From assembly GCA_009859145.1 (NCBI GenBank), contig VRVR01000022.1, forward strand, positions 1 to 64,000: DNA of 64,000 bases, in the 5' to 3' direction. Positions 30,824 through 40,899 of the stretch are shown here, in pieces. The notes below the pieces were generated by a model. That model saw nothing but the letters and a program-made list of their open reading frames with translations, ran no database searches and was not told where the DNA came from. The stretch comes from Andalucia godoyi (lineage: Eukaryota; Discoba; Jakobea; Jakobida; Andaluciidae). Each line of letters starts with the position of its first letter. Position 1 is the stretch's first letter. The position numbers were made by a program, and so were the translations under genes.

Positions 30824-32389
30824 TCAGATGCCCCAGACGCGACCAAACAAGGACAGCGCAACGATCGGTGCCGGCTTCCACGAGCTGTGACCCACCTGCA
30901 GACATTCGCTGGTTCTCGATTCACTGACTAGGACATCCAGCGCCTCTGGTGGATAAGGAATCGTGCTGTTTCCTGCAAACAGCGGGAAGAACCGAGAAGC
31001 CGCAAAGGACTCGGCGGTGGTGTCGATGCACAGCTTTGCCTTCCTGACAATCGCTTGGGAATGCATCGCACCAGACACTGGACTGCAGTTACCGGCATCC
31101 AGGCACTGCACCAAAGAGCACGATTTCACACAAATCACGCCATTGAACAAGCCGTCCATGGCAACCAATGCATGGGGCTTTGCCGCGTCGATGCGCTCGT
31201 AGGATATGTCCAGGCTGCACTGCACGTCGCCTGCACGGGCACTCAACGATGCTGTCGGGGTGACAATCTTTTGGATATCCATGATCATCGCACCGCACAA
31301 TTCCTGCTGTCGTGGCGACGGCGGCTGCTGCTGCTTCTGCGGCTTCTTGAGCTGCGCTTTCCGAGTCAGAGATACACGAGTCCCGCGAGTGGTGTTGGTG
31401 CTCTGGAAAGAGCTCGCTGAGCTCTCGCGTGGAGGGAAGGCAGGTCGAGGGTTCAAGGGGAGATCAACAATGACCATTTCATCGCGCGGCTCGATTCCTG
31501 AATTGTACGTATAGTCCAGCATTTGACCGCCCGCTCGAAAGACTCCCGATCCCGAGTTGAACCATGACGCGCCAACCGTGCTGACAACAACGTCAATGTC
31601 AAAGTAACGCGCATACGCTTGCCAGAACGGTAACGAAGTGATCACGGGCCCCGTATTCACCCACCATGATGTCACGAGCATTCCCGTGATGTTTCGCTCC
31701 ATCAAGCTCTGAAGCGGATACGGGAACATGATGTCGAAGCACACAAGCATCCCAAACCGTGTGTGCTCATCGGGAGAAAAAACCGTTGGGGTGACCACAG
31801 GAGGCACATCAAACAGCAGCGATTCGGACTTGTACAAGTGCGACTTGAAATACGAAGCAACGATGGTTCCGAAGCTGTCAAACAGCAGAAACGTGTTGTA
31901 CAGCATCTTTGTCCCGGTTTTCGGGTCCATGACGTACGTTGCGAAATCAACGCCCAGATTCACCTTGTACTTTAGTGCCATGCACGAGAGTGCCGGAAGG
32001 GCGTAGAACCGTGCATCTTGGGTGTTCGGAATCGCCTGGATCTCGCTGATTCCTGCACGAGTGTTGAAAAACGGGTCTTGGCATGGATTGATCCCCGAAG
32101 GGGCAACCAACCACTCGGCAAAGTACATCAGTTGGGTGCGATTCAGATTTGCAGAGGATCCATAGAGTCCGTACTCTGGGAAAACCAACAGCTGTGCCGC
32201 GGAATCCTCTGCCCTGCTCAGATACTGGTTATAGTTCTCTAGATTTGTGCGCAACACCGCGCGAGCCGACTCCACATCGGACACCGAAGGATCCGTTTCC
32301 GGCGTGTATTCCACAACCCCAACTTTCAGACTGCTCACAGCATGCACAGCATACGAAGCAAGCAAACAGAGTACAATAAGGCACTTCAT
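30824..32389 (-). CDS. Secreted vanin/biotinidase-type amidohydrolase (nitrilase superfamily)
   Basis: A 521-residue protein. I choose the ATG at 32389 because it opens a signal peptide (MKCLIVLCLLASYAVHAVSS); an ATG five codons upstream (32404) is equally possible, and the open reading beyond that is translated microsatellite. The nitrilase fold has its Glu-Lys-Cys triad: Glu72 in VFPEYGLYG, Lys182 in YFKSHLYKSE, Cys217 in MLVCFDIMFPYP. The segment TSWWVNTGPVITSLPFWQAY is characteristic of the vanin/biotinidase branch, whose members cleave pantetheine or biotin amides outside the cell. A C-terminal domain of about 170 residues with several cysteines follows, as in vanins. There is no clear C-terminal GPI signal. 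It was probably secreted to recover vitamins; the substrate is inferred. Confidence 0.87.
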   Translation of the reverse strand: MKCLIVLCLLASYAVHAVSSLKVGVVEYTPETDPSVSDVESARAVLRTNLENYNQYLSRAEDSAAQLLVFPEYGLYGSSANLNRTQLMYFAEWLVAPSGINPCQDPFFNTRAGISEIQAIPNTQDARFYALPALSCMALKYKVNLGVDFATYVMDPKTGTKMLYNTFLLFDSFGTIVASYFKSHLYKSESLLFDVPPVVTPTVFSPDEHTRFGMLVCFDIMFPYPLQSLMERNITGMLVTSWWVNTGPVITSLPFWQAYARYFDIDVVVSTVGASWFNSGSGVFRAGGQMLDYTYNSGIEPRDEMVIVDLPLNPRPAFPPRESSASSFQSTNTTRGTRVSLTRKAQLKKPQKQQQPPSPRQQELCGAMIMDIQKIVTPTASLSARAGDVQCSLDISYERIDAAKPHALVAMDGLFNGVICVKSCSLVQCLDAGNCSPVSGAMHSQAIVRKAKLCIDTTAESFAASRFFPLFAGNSTIPYPPEALDVLVSESRTSECLQVGHSSWKPAPIVALSLFGRVWGI

Positions 32390-32433
32390 GGTCGTCGAAC
32401 CCATTCCAAAGCAAACACACCAACAACAGCAGC

Positions 32434-32477
32434 AAAGACGCAAAGACGCAAAGACGCAAAGACGCAAAGACGCAAGG
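32434..32477 (+). repeat. Tandem repeat (AAAGACGC)n
   Basis: Five and a half exact copies of an 8-nt unit immediately upstream of the amidase start codon, hence in its 5' leader or promoter. Copy number is likely variable. Confidence 0.85.
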
Positions 32478-32773
32478 CAAGAAGAATGAACGAGGAAAAT
32501 GAAAAAAAACGATGATCGGGAATTTCGATGTCGGGAAATTTACCCAAAGTGTGTGGGCACGCACAATCAACTGATGCTGCGGGATAGGATCGAGTCCGTC
32601 CTTCGAACACTCTCCGCAGTTCCCGCACAGGTTCGACTTTGTCTTTTTGGACGAGCAACTTGCTCGACGCTGGACACCACCCAGCCCAGTGCCCTTCCAC
32701 TGTTTCATCTCTCCGCTGCTCTCGGCTTTTGAATTATTCGGCCGTTGCGTTGGATGGCTGCTCGGCTTCAGTG

Positions 32774-33758
32774 ATGAGTGGAACGGTACTTGTTCTGTTG
32801 ATAGCGCTGGGTGTTGGGTTTTCGGCAGTACGCTCGGAGCCTGTCATTCCTCAGCAGTTTTACGCTGTCCTGAGCGGAGTCGATTTCGGGTACGTTGATT
32901 CCTGGTTTGTCGAGCATGTGTCTGCTCTTCTCTGGCTGTCCAAGTACTCGTCATATTTGTGTGCTAACCGTGATTTGTCTGTTTGTCTGTCTGTCTGTTT
33001 GTTTGTTTGTTTGCTCGCTTGCTTGCTTGCTTGTGTGTGTGTGTGTGTGCAGGACACCCTGGAATGGAACAAAGTACTTTGACGGAGTGAACAAGCGGTT
33101 CCGATTCGACTGGTTTTCAGGGGAGAAAGCATCCGTGTCCATTGCACGATACGATGTGCTGGACAATCAAGGCTGGGGAAAGCTCTTCGCATACTGCAAG
33201 CTGATCGACGTCTGTCAGTATGAGCCGGTTGAGCCGCCGATGAGCTCGGTCGGAAATCTTACGGGTGCTGAATTCAAGGGAATAGTTGAGGTGCGAGGAC
33301 TCCAGACGGAGCACTGGCAGTTCCCGTACAGCTCGCCTCCAGAATATTGGGCTGTCTATGACTACTATGTACAAGAAGTGCATCCGCATGTCTTCTTCTG
33401 GGTTTTTTCCTTTTTTTTTTAATTAATTTAATTTAATCACGCCCTGCCATCTGTTCTTTCTTCTGTTTATCACGGTAACATGTATGCTAACCATCGATAC
33501 CGTTGAGCTCATTTGGCTCGTCCGTTTTTTGATGTCCTGCATTACAGAGATGTGTATTTTCCAGTCCAATTTACATACCATGGATACGACGGTGCGTATG
33601 AGGTTGATTGGCTGCATTTTGAAATAGATACAAAACTGCCAGAGAGCGTTTTTGAACCAGAGCAATCGTATGTTTTGTGCAGCATTCTTCATTAATCTAC
33701 CAACGTTTGATGTTGTAGAATTCAAATGCTGATGTCCTTTGTGGAACTTGGGGAATAG
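32774..33758 (+). CDS. Secreted protein, multi-exon (LolA/ependymin-like character)
   Basis: Exon 1 (32774-32889) encodes a signal peptide (GTVLVLLIALGVGFSAVRS). A 163-nt intron has a GTACGT donor, a TGCTAAC branch point at 32962-32968 and a GTGTGCAG acceptor. Exon 2 starts at 33053 and encodes GTPWNGTKYFDGVNKRFRFD and onward to about AVYDYY. Exon 3 reads FFDVLHYRDVYFPVQFTYHG and ends at 33667 with a GTATGT donor; a 51-nt intron leads to exon 4 (33719-33758). The FRFDW...A.YDY...Y.PV.F pattern suggests the extracellular LolA-like/ependymin-type fold, but I cannot assign it firmly. The junction between exons 2 and 3 is unresolved: a TGCTAAC at 33485-33491 and an AG at 33506-33507 mark the acceptor, yet no GT donor keeps the frame. 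Without splicing, exon 2 would stop at 33422. Confidence 0.55.
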
Positions 33759-34109
33759 TTGGCCAGCTTGCGAACCGCTGTCCACACTCGCCCCTGAAAA
33801 GGCAAAGAAGGGCCGGTTGGATGATGACGTCGCCGAGCAACATCGTGGGCTGAGCAAACTCGTTGCCCTCGGTGCCAAAGACTACTTGTGAGCACGCACT
33901 CGAGCAGCGATGGGTCTTTATTGTACTTTTGACTCTCTGCGGATCGCAAATGAAGAGGAACAACAACAACAACAACAACAATAATAATAATAATAATAAT
34001 TAAAAAGGCAGCGTTCTAAGTTAAGAAAATAGGGTTTCGGAAGGTCTACGTCTACTGAAAGAACATTCCTGCAATCCTTTACGGCGAATCTGGAATCTCA
34101 TCAAAGACA
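33759..34109. repeat. Intergenic spacer with (CAA)n(TAA)n run
   Basis: A run of CAA triplets passing into TAA triplets occupies 33961-34001. The rest has no recognisable coding sequence. It lies between the convergent ends of the secreted-protein gene and the ankyrin relic. Confidence 0.7.
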
Positions 34110-34640
34110 TTAATTAAAGAACCGTGTGCAGGTCACAAGGAAACTGCAAAAAGACCCAAAGGACGGAGGACCATGATGCTCTCTCCTCGCAGCCTCTGGA
34201 AACAAGTCCAGAAAGAACTGTCGGGGTTCCTCGGAATCGCACCCAAACAGCTGAACTGGGTAGCAATTGGCAGATCCCCAAACGGGCTGCTTCCTTGTCA
34301 AAGGCCCCGCTGGGTATGCATCCACAAGGATTTTCAGTACCTCGGCATCCACCGGTGCATTGTCGCACGCATGGTGGATCAGCAGACTTCCAGAACTGTC
34401 AGATTCTCCTGCAGCCGATGGATTCACAGCGACCAACATCCGCACGATCCGCGTGTCCGCGGCTGTCTTTACAAAAAGCACTTGTCTCCACGGAGAAACG
34501 GCCAGGTGCAGCGCACGTTGTTGCTGGAAAGCATGCACTTTGGAAGGTGCCTTCTGGATAAGCTGCGAGGGTCGAAGCGTTGCACATTCTTTTTCGCGTC
34601 AAGAGCCCGATGCAAAAACAGCTATACTGCTTGCCAGCCG
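34110..34640 (-). pseudogene. Ankyrin-repeat fragment
   Basis: The minus-strand frame encodes roughly 1.5-2 ankyrin-type repeats, recognisable from RALHLAVSP, RIVRMLVAVNPSAAGESD, LLIHHACD and EVLKILVDAYPAG. The L..AYP..A style is that of protist ankyrin proteins. There is no ATG upstream in frame (an in-frame stop lies near 34600), no typical repeat array and no partner domain. It is either a relic of a larger ankyrin gene or one exon whose neighbours I cannot find. The function would be protein binding only. Confidence 0.4.
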
Positions 34641-34882
34641 CCCGCCAGCCTGCCAGTTTGTTCGGGTTGCTGGCTTTTGTGTGCTGATTTAGCCAACGCT
34701 TGCATCGTCCCAGCAGTTCACAACCATCAACCACTGCCTATTTATTCTACACTCTACAACTGTGTCTTTTGTGTCCTGCGACCGGCGCCCTGCGACCTGC
34801 TTCACACCGAGAAAACTCCGCAGTCATCCAATCCAAAAGAATATTTAAAAAAGACTTGAACAACCCGCATGCCAGACACGCA

Positions 34883-37777
34883 TTACAATAGGCTATTGTG
34901 CTTAAGAACTCGCTTGATAAATGCGGAGCCTCGAATGGAAGAATTGGCAGATCCGCTAAACGAAGAGGCGTGCGATGCAACAGAACTGGAAGAGCGGAAG
35001 GTGCTCTGCAGATCACTCTCTTCGGATCGCACCTCGTTGGCTGCATTTTGCCGTCGATCAATAAAAGCAAACGTGCCTTCTCGGTCTCTCCTCTCTGCTT
35101 CCAACTCCAACAGCTCCTCTTCAGACATCTTCTGATCGGCCTTGCCAAACATGCCGTCCGGATGAGCGGCGCGCCCTTTCACAGGATCGAAAGAGAGGTT
35201 CTTTGGCCCGTTCTTCGGCGAAACCGGCTGCAAAGGCCCAACTTTGGCAAAAAAGGGCGCTCGGCTCTTCTTCTTTTCTGGATCAAAAACCTTTGCTTGA
35301 TCAGGATCGGAAGACAGCAACGGCGATCGTGGCTTTGCATCGTCTTCAGTATCCTTGCGAATCGTGATGAACTTCGGCACATTGCTCACAGCGGGAAGTG
35401 GCGAGCCTTTTTGTGGAGACCGCGAGCGCCCAGGTGCTGTGCGAGCCCGGAGGGCTGGTGCAGCACCGTCCATCAGCGTGTCGAACACGTGATCGGGGAC
35501 AGTCTCGACCTTGGCTTTCATGACTGCGCCGGCAAATTCTCGCTGGAAACGTGCCGCCCATTCAGCTTTCAAAAACTGCAAGCGGGGGCGATACTTCTTG
35601 GCAAAACTGAAAAACGTATCCTTGTACGGAGACGGAACGTGCACCCAGCATTCTCTCATTGTCAAGATACGCGGCGCAGAATGACGTTTGGGACCGAGCG
35701 ATTCGTCCTGAGCGACAGTGCTGCAGGACACCAAAGACGGCGTGTCATCGCTAAAAAAGAACCCATCGTCCTCCATAGCAGCAAAGCATTCCGTGTACAG
35801 CTGAACCGACGACCGCAGATCTTCCCGCTCGTCCGCTATGATCGCCTCCTCAATCTTCCGCATCAAACACCCGACATATCTGTACGCGCGCTCCTCGTTT
35901 CGCATTTGCTTGAACGTAACATCCTCTATCCACTTCTGCTTCTGCATCATGAGTTGCTTTCGGAAAGCATGGTTGTCAAACTTTTCCGCCTTGCGCAGAA
36001 TGTCATGTGCGCGAACAGTGGCACGGAACTCTTGCAGCATTCCCTGCTGCTGCTCACGCAAATGTCGTGCGTACTCCGTGTACTCGCCTCTACCATTTTC
36101 TGATTCCGTGGCCTCTGAACTCGTGTCGGGATGCTCCGCTTCTTCCATTTCCTTTTCCTTCTCCGCTTGCAGTGTTTTCAATTTGGGAACGATGTGCTTC
36201 ACCCAGGAAATGCGCCACTGCGGATACACTTGCACCGTGGGGCTCGTCTTGTCCAGAAAGAAGTCCACGAGAGGAGACCTAGAGTACACATCAAACACGG
36301 TGGTTTCGGTGCGATACAGTTGCTTCACCAGCGGTCGGTCGAATACCTTGGTTGATCCTGCAGCATACCATTTACTGACGCCGGAAGACGTTCCTGGTCT
36401 TGAGGGCTTACGCACGGACAGCTGAGACTGAATCGTGACCGCGGAAACAACAGATCGGGGAGAGAGAGCAGTCGAACGAGGCGACGTAGAGGTGAAGGGG
36501 TCGGGAGATGACGCATCGGCCGTCGCGGAGCCCGGTTGGACAGATGCCGCAACACCCATAAACGACCTCGAATACATCCGATTGTGGATCGATTTCGACT
36601 TTTCCTTTTCGTCCATTTCCATTGTTTTCAGTTTTTTGTGCAGTTTCTTGAAGGCAAACTTTTTGGTTTCCTCTTCTGATTCGGCGTTGTCCGCCACGTT
36701 CAGGAACCTCCGCGGTTCTTCGTAATCTGGGTGGGACGGATCGGACAGCGCATCGACAGAGGATCGTGGAATCATGTTGGCTCGCAGGGACCGATCCCCA
36801 AGGGATAGCAAATCACCAGAACCGCTGGCCCTCGAAGACGTCCTGTTGGATCCAGTCGCATCTGACTGCGCGCTACCTCCGCGGCTCGGCCGTCTTTCCA
36901 TCACTGGTTCTGATAGCATGTCCGAGGTGGATGCTGTGTTCTTCATCATATTCGAAAGCTGGAGCGCTCTCTTTGCTCGTTTCCACGACTCCTTGCCCTC
37001 CTGAATGACCCGCTTCAGCGTTGGCACAATGCGCTCCGTCGACTTCCAGTGGCTATAGGCAGGCTCCGGAGGCACCATCCCCGTCATCCACACGCTCACA
37101 GTTCTTGATATTAGAATCTTGAACTGATCATTGTCGAAAATTGACTTGGTCATTGGGAAACAGATTGTAAATCCCGTGAAGATGCTTTGCGAAACCACGT
37201 CCGGAAAGAATTTGAGCACCGGGTCACGCGACCGGGTATCCAGGCTGAGGAACGCTGCACAGTACGAATGCGCCATTCTCAGAAAGAGATGTTCTTGTTC
37301 CTTGGCCACATTAGAAATGCTGTGGATGGACGGAAGTTCCAATGCCGACGACATGTCCAAAAAGAACCACCAAAACGACGACGCATAGAACGCCTCGACA
37401 GGCTTTGAAAACAGAAAGTTCCTGAACGTATCGCGCACAGTAGACCTCTCGCTCTTGAACTCCATGTGCACGAAAATGTCCCTGAAGATCGGGACGGGCG
37501 AGATCCCATGTGGAAGACATAGAGCTTCGCTGAAGTTCAGCGAGTGCGACAGGTCCACAGGAAAGGCGTGCTCCTCCAGACGGCCCGTTCGCGTCGTGAT
37601 AATCAACCTTGGATACACATTCTCGCCCTTTGCAGATGCTTCCGGCTCCAGCTCTGCGACTCCAGCACTTGGTCGGACATCCAGCCGAGACGCAGCCTCA
37701 ATCCCCTCTGAGAACGGATTCGGCATCACTGCCTCCTCGACCTCAGCCTCAGTCAATGCAAACACACCCGACATCAT
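34883..37777 (-). CDS. FAM227-family protein
   Basis: A 964-residue protein from the ATG at 37777; the open frame extends 8 codons further without an ATG. Residues 100-260 hold the FAM227 domain: FYASSFWWFFLDM, followed by EHLFLRMAHSYCAAFLS, FFPDVVSQSIFTGFTICFP and a region ending SVWMTGMVPPEPAYSHW. FAM227A/B proteins occur in ciliated eukaryotes and are associated with sperm flagella and axonemal radial-spoke material, so a ciliary role is likely. The remaining 700 residues are basic and Ser-rich with helical, coiled-coil-prone parts (EKEKEMEEAEHPDTSSEATE; KQLMMQKQKWIEDVTFKQMR). They are long for the family (human FAM227A and FAM227B are 500-600 residues). The C-terminus is low complexity. 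Confidence 0.8.
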   Translation of the reverse strand: MMSGVFALTEAEVEEAVMPNPFSEGIEAASRLDVRPSAGVAELEPEASAKGENVYPRLIITTRTGRLEEHAFPVDLSHSLNFSEALCLPHGISPVPIFRDIFVHMEFKSERSTVRDTFRNFLFSKPVEAFYASSFWWFFLDMSSALELPSIHSISNVAKEQEHLFLRMAHSYCAAFLSLDTRSRDPVLKFFPDVVSQSIFTGFTICFPMTKSIFDNDQFKILISRTVSVWMTGMVPPEPAYSHWKSTERIVPTLKRVIQEGKESWKRAKRALQLSNMMKNTASTSDMLSEPVMERRPSRGGSAQSDATGSNRTSSRASGSGDLLSLGDRSLRANMIPRSSVDALSDPSHPDYEEPRRFLNVADNAESEEETKKFAFKKLHKKLKTMEMDEKEKSKSIHNRMYSRSFMGVAASVQPGSATADASSPDPFTSTSPRSTALSPRSVVSAVTIQSQLSVRKPSRPGTSSGVSKWYAAGSTKVFDRPLVKQLYRTETTVFDVYSRSPLVDFFLDKTSPTVQVYPQWRISWVKHIVPKLKTLQAEKEKEMEEAEHPDTSSEATESENGRGEYTEYARHLREQQQGMLQEFRATVRAHDILRKAEKFDNHAFRKQLMMQKQKWIEDVTFKQMRNEERAYRYVGCLMRKIEEAIIADEREDLRSSVQLYTECFAAMEDDGFFFSDDTPSLVSCSTVAQDESLGPKRHSAPRILTMRECWVHVPSPYKDTFFSFAKKYRPRLQFLKAEWAARFQREFAGAVMKAKVETVPDHVFDTLMDGAAPALRARTAPGRSRSPQKGSPLPAVSNVPKFITIRKDTEDDAKPRSPLLSSDPDQAKVFDPEKKKSRAPFFAKVGPLQPVSPKNGPKNLSFDPVKGRAAHPDGMFGKADQKMSEEELLELEAERRDREGTFAFIDRRQNAANEVRSEESDLQSTFRSSSSVASHASSFSGSANSSIRGSAFIKRVLKHNSLL

Positions 37778-38189
37778 CGTCCACCTCCACGCATCCAACA
37801 ATATATATCAATACACAATAACCGCAATAGCAATAACAGCCTCTGGCTGCATAAATAAATATGGTACAACACTCGTAAAATACAAAATATGATAATAATA
37901 ATAATAATAATAATAATAATAGTAATACAAATGGACGTTGACTCGGGATTCCTCTTCAACAATGAATGAACGAAGACAAAGCTTTTAATAAAATAGTAAT
38001 TATTCAGAGGTTTTGAAAGGAACGCAACAGTCGGTTCAGCTGCGACATAACTGCTGCTGCTCTGTTTCGAGAGCAGTGTCTCACGTGATGCTACAATGGT
38101 GGGGACTTTTTTTGTTCCAGTCGTAGATGTGCGTGAAAGGGAAGGAAACAAAAGGAAAATGAGAGGATGTTTGGGTGTGCGGGTGTGTG

Positions 38190-38239
<50 letters not shown>

Positions 38240-38266
38240 TATGCGTTGAATGAGAGGTGAGGGTTC
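37778..38266. repeat. Divergent spacer, FAM227 / kinase, with (TAA)n and (GA)n microsatellites
   Basis: The spacer separates divergent start codons. A TAA run spans 37892-37926 and a GA run spans 38192-38240, ending 26 bp before the kinase ATG, so the GA tract is in or near its 5' leader. A TCACGTGA palindrome lies between them. Confidence 0.8.
38081..38088. promoter_or_regulatory. TCACGTGA palindrome upstream of the kinase gene
   Basis: An 8-bp perfect palindrome with an E-box core, 178 bp before the kinase start codon. The same octamer recurs in two other promoter regions of this window and I did not notice it inside genes. Such sites bind bHLH-type factors in many eukaryotes; binding here is inference. 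Confidence 0.35.
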
Positions 38267-40537
38267 ATGAATGAAGAGTGGGAGTACAAGACAGAAGCGT
38301 TCCTTGGGAAAGGCGCGTTTGGAGAAGTCCACAAGGTATATGTTCCGCATCTTGGCCGGTGTTTTGCAGTGAAGATCCTGGAGCTTGGCGGGAATGTGCA
38401 GTCCATTGAGCAGGCTCCGAGCACGGTCAAGCAGGAAATAAGTCTTATGTGCTCGCTTGTCCATCCGCACATTGTAAGATTGGAGAATTTCCAGTTTCAC
38501 TTCCAGTCCAACGAGGACCTCCTCAGGAGTTTGAAATTGCAGCAACAGCAGCAACATCTGCAGCAACAGCAAGGCCAGATGCTGAGTTCGAGCATGGTTA
38601 GCGAGCTGCTGGGAAAGAGATCCAAGGCATTTCTGTTTCTCGAGTATGTTCCAGGACAGACACTTTCAGGCATGCTTGCCAAGTACGGACCGCTCCCGCT
38701 GGCTGTGATGAAGCGACAGCTGCGACAACTGTGCTCTGCGTTGCACTACATGCATGTGCGACACATTGTGCACCGGGACTTGAAGCCCGCAAACATCATT
38801 ATCCATGACTCCGATGGAGGCGTGAAGCTTACGGACTTGGGGATTTCGCGATCTGTGCAATCAACATTGGCAGGCTCAGAGACAAAGGGTCATGTGCCTG
38901 CTGGGACGCCGGCATACATGGCCCCTGAGTTACTGCGGGCTAGATCATACTGCACCCGCACAGACATATGGGCGCTCGGTTGTGTAGCATTGGAGATGGC
39001 TTCTGCACGGTCCCCCTACCACGATCTCGACAACATGTATGCAATCCTATTTCGCATCGCCGCAGCCCACAAGCCCAGCAAACCGCAAAATCATCCGTAT
39101 GGACTCGAGTTTGATGAATTCCTCGATGTCTGTTGGAATCCAGATCCAGCTGGAAGGCCGTCTGCCTTGGACCTGCTCGTCAAGCATCCGTTTCTGCGGC
39201 TTGCAGACGGTGAATCTGACGAGTTTGTGCGACGCACCGTGCAGGATTCTGTGTTTGGATCCCGCGTTGTGCGGTCCATTTCCGTCACAAATTCAAATCC
39301 AGCCGTTTCTCCCACTCCTGTGTGTCCAGCTCCAGTTTCTCCGGCCAGCAGCTTGAACACGGTCGATGCGAAGGCTTCCAGCGTTTCCAGCTCTCCGATG
39401 GCGGCCTCAAGTCCCGTCCCCGTCGGCTCCTGTTTCCGAGTCTATTCAAGCAAGCACAACAACACGATCCTTGCGATTGGCTGTTTGCAAGGCCATCTGT
39501 GTCGATCCGTCTCGTACCAAGTGTCCGCAACCTCGCGTCATTTCCCCTCCGTTCTGGCAGTCGAAAAGTGCAACATACGGGACTTTTCAGCGGAATCTGT
39601 CCGATTTGTCGTGGCAGCTCTCGAGAAACTGGCGCTTCGCACGTTCTCCTCCGCGACATCATTTGCAGAACCACAGACCTGGTTCACGGCGGAGACGCTG
39701 TGCAAGTATCTGCCGTCTGCGGATGACCGGTCGATTTCATTGCTGATGATCTGTGCACCCGACTTGACGGCCCGGTCCCTTCTCGACAACCTGTCATGGC
39801 TTCTTGAGCCGTGTTTGGAATGCTTTTCGTCCTCGTTACCGTCTGCGCACGATCATCGCTCGTCATTTGGAGCAGCCGGCTCCTCAGTTCCCCACAGATT
39901 GCGCATCTTGCTGTTGGTCAAGGACAGCCTTCCAAGAGACGTTATTCGCACCTCTGGCATTTCAACGATTGATTTTCCGGTCGATTCAAACGTAGGAGAC
40001 AGTTCCCCGGATATTGCAAAGTTTTCGCTGCGGCTGTTTGCCGATCCGGTGGTTCTGCGGAGTGCGCCAGTCGCGTCGAATTTCCCACTTCCCGCAGGCT
40101 CGGAAGGACTTTCGACCTCTGCAACAAGTTCTGTGTCAACCTCCGTCAGCTCCGACAGCCCGCGGTCGGTTTCCTCGTCGGTTTCCTCGCAGAATTTGAC
40201 ATCTCCCGACGGCCCCATGTTTGTCCTTGAGCAAACCTCGGACGTGCATGTCCGAATACGAGGCAGGCTGGACGGGACACCCGTAACATTCGCTGCCTTC
40301 TTCCCTCCATCCACCAGGATCCAGGATGTCAGCGATGCTCTGCAACAAGCGTGTCGCGGAACTTCATTCTCCAGTAACATTCGTGTGCGCCTACGATCTG
40401 CCTTATCCGCGACATCGGTGTCTGGATTTCGATTAGACGATGCTTTCTTATCTCCATTGCTGAAGCTCTCCGACATCCTCTCGCTCTACACATCGCCCGA
40501 CGCCGTCCCGACTGTCGACTTTTCCATCGTGCTCTAA
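38267..40537 (+). CDS. Serine/threonine protein kinase, MAPKKK-like
   Basis: A 756-residue protein. The kinase domain spans residues 6-305: glycine loop GKGAFGEV (14-21), Lys36 in AVKIL, Glu57 in the C-helix, HRDLKPANI (169-177), the metal-binding motif as DLG (190-192) in place of the usual DFG, and APE at 219-221. The layout (GTPAYMAPEL, TDIWALGC, DLLVKHPF) is most like the STE11/MAPKKK group. A polyglutamine-rich insert (residues 89-104) sits between the C-helix and the fourth strand, at the position of a surface loop. After a Ser/Pro-rich linker comes a globular region of about 200 residues I do not recognise. The last 110 residues (VHVRIRGRLDGTPVTFAAFF, SDALQQA) might be a ubiquitin-like or PB1-type fold. 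All catalytic residues are present, so it should be active. Confidence 0.85.
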   Translation: MNEEWEYKTEAFLGKGAFGEVHKVYVPHLGRCFAVKILELGGNVQSIEQAPSTVKQEISLMCSLVHPHIVRLENFQFHFQSNEDLLRSLKLQQQQQHLQQQQGQMLSSSMVSELLGKRSKAFLFLEYVPGQTLSGMLAKYGPLPLAVMKRQLRQLCSALHYMHVRHIVHRDLKPANIIIHDSDGGVKLTDLGISRSVQSTLAGSETKGHVPAGTPAYMAPELLRARSYCTRTDIWALGCVALEMASARSPYHDLDNMYAILFRIAAAHKPSKPQNHPYGLEFDEFLDVCWNPDPAGRPSALDLLVKHPFLRLADGESDEFVRRTVQDSVFGSRVVRSISVTNSNPAVSPTPVCPAPVSPASSLNTVDAKASSVSSSPMAASSPVPVGSCFRVYSSKHNNTILAIGCLQGHLCRSVSYQVSATSRHFPSVLAVEKCNIRDFSAESVRFVVAALEKLALRTFSSATSFAEPQTWFTAETLCKYLPSADDRSISLLMICAPDLTARSLLDNLSWLLEPCLECFSSSLPSAHDHRSSFGAAGSSVPHRLRILLLVKDSLPRDVIRTSGISTIDFPVDSNVGDSSPDIAKFSLRLFADPVVLRSAPVASNFPLPAGSEGLSTSATSSVSTSVSSDSPRSVSSSVSSQNLTSPDGPMFVLEQTSDVHVRIRGRLDGTPVTFAAFFPPSTRIQDVSDALQQACRGTSFSSNIRVRLRSALSATSVSGFRLDDAFLSPLLKLSDILSLYTSPDAVPTVDFSIVL

Positions 40538-40899
40538 AAACAGCGGTGGTGAAGAAGAGAAACACGACTTCACCTGCTGTACGATCCCAAATCTTAGACT
40601 CACTTGATGCTTTCGTGTCCCTTCCTCTTGCAACAGCTGCCACTTATTGCGATATGATGAAGCAATCCAAAGCGCACGTTTAAACAAAAAACACTGCCAC
40701 GCGCCATGCGCATGCGTTTGCTATCTTAAGCAACTCCGTCACACGATGCCTGATTCGTTTCGCCCCCATTTTGATCATGAAATCCCTATAAACACGCCGC
40801 CGCGTTGCATTCTCGCACAGCGACGCTCATTACTTATTCTCTTTTTTATTTTTTATTGTCCATGCAACGCTGCGCAAGACCCATGGCATCTCCACCGAC

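Noticed and set aside
32390..32467. Longer amidase start through the (AAAGACGC)n repeat
   Set aside because: It would translate microsatellite DNA and bury the signal peptide; the ATG at 32389 (or 32404) is better.
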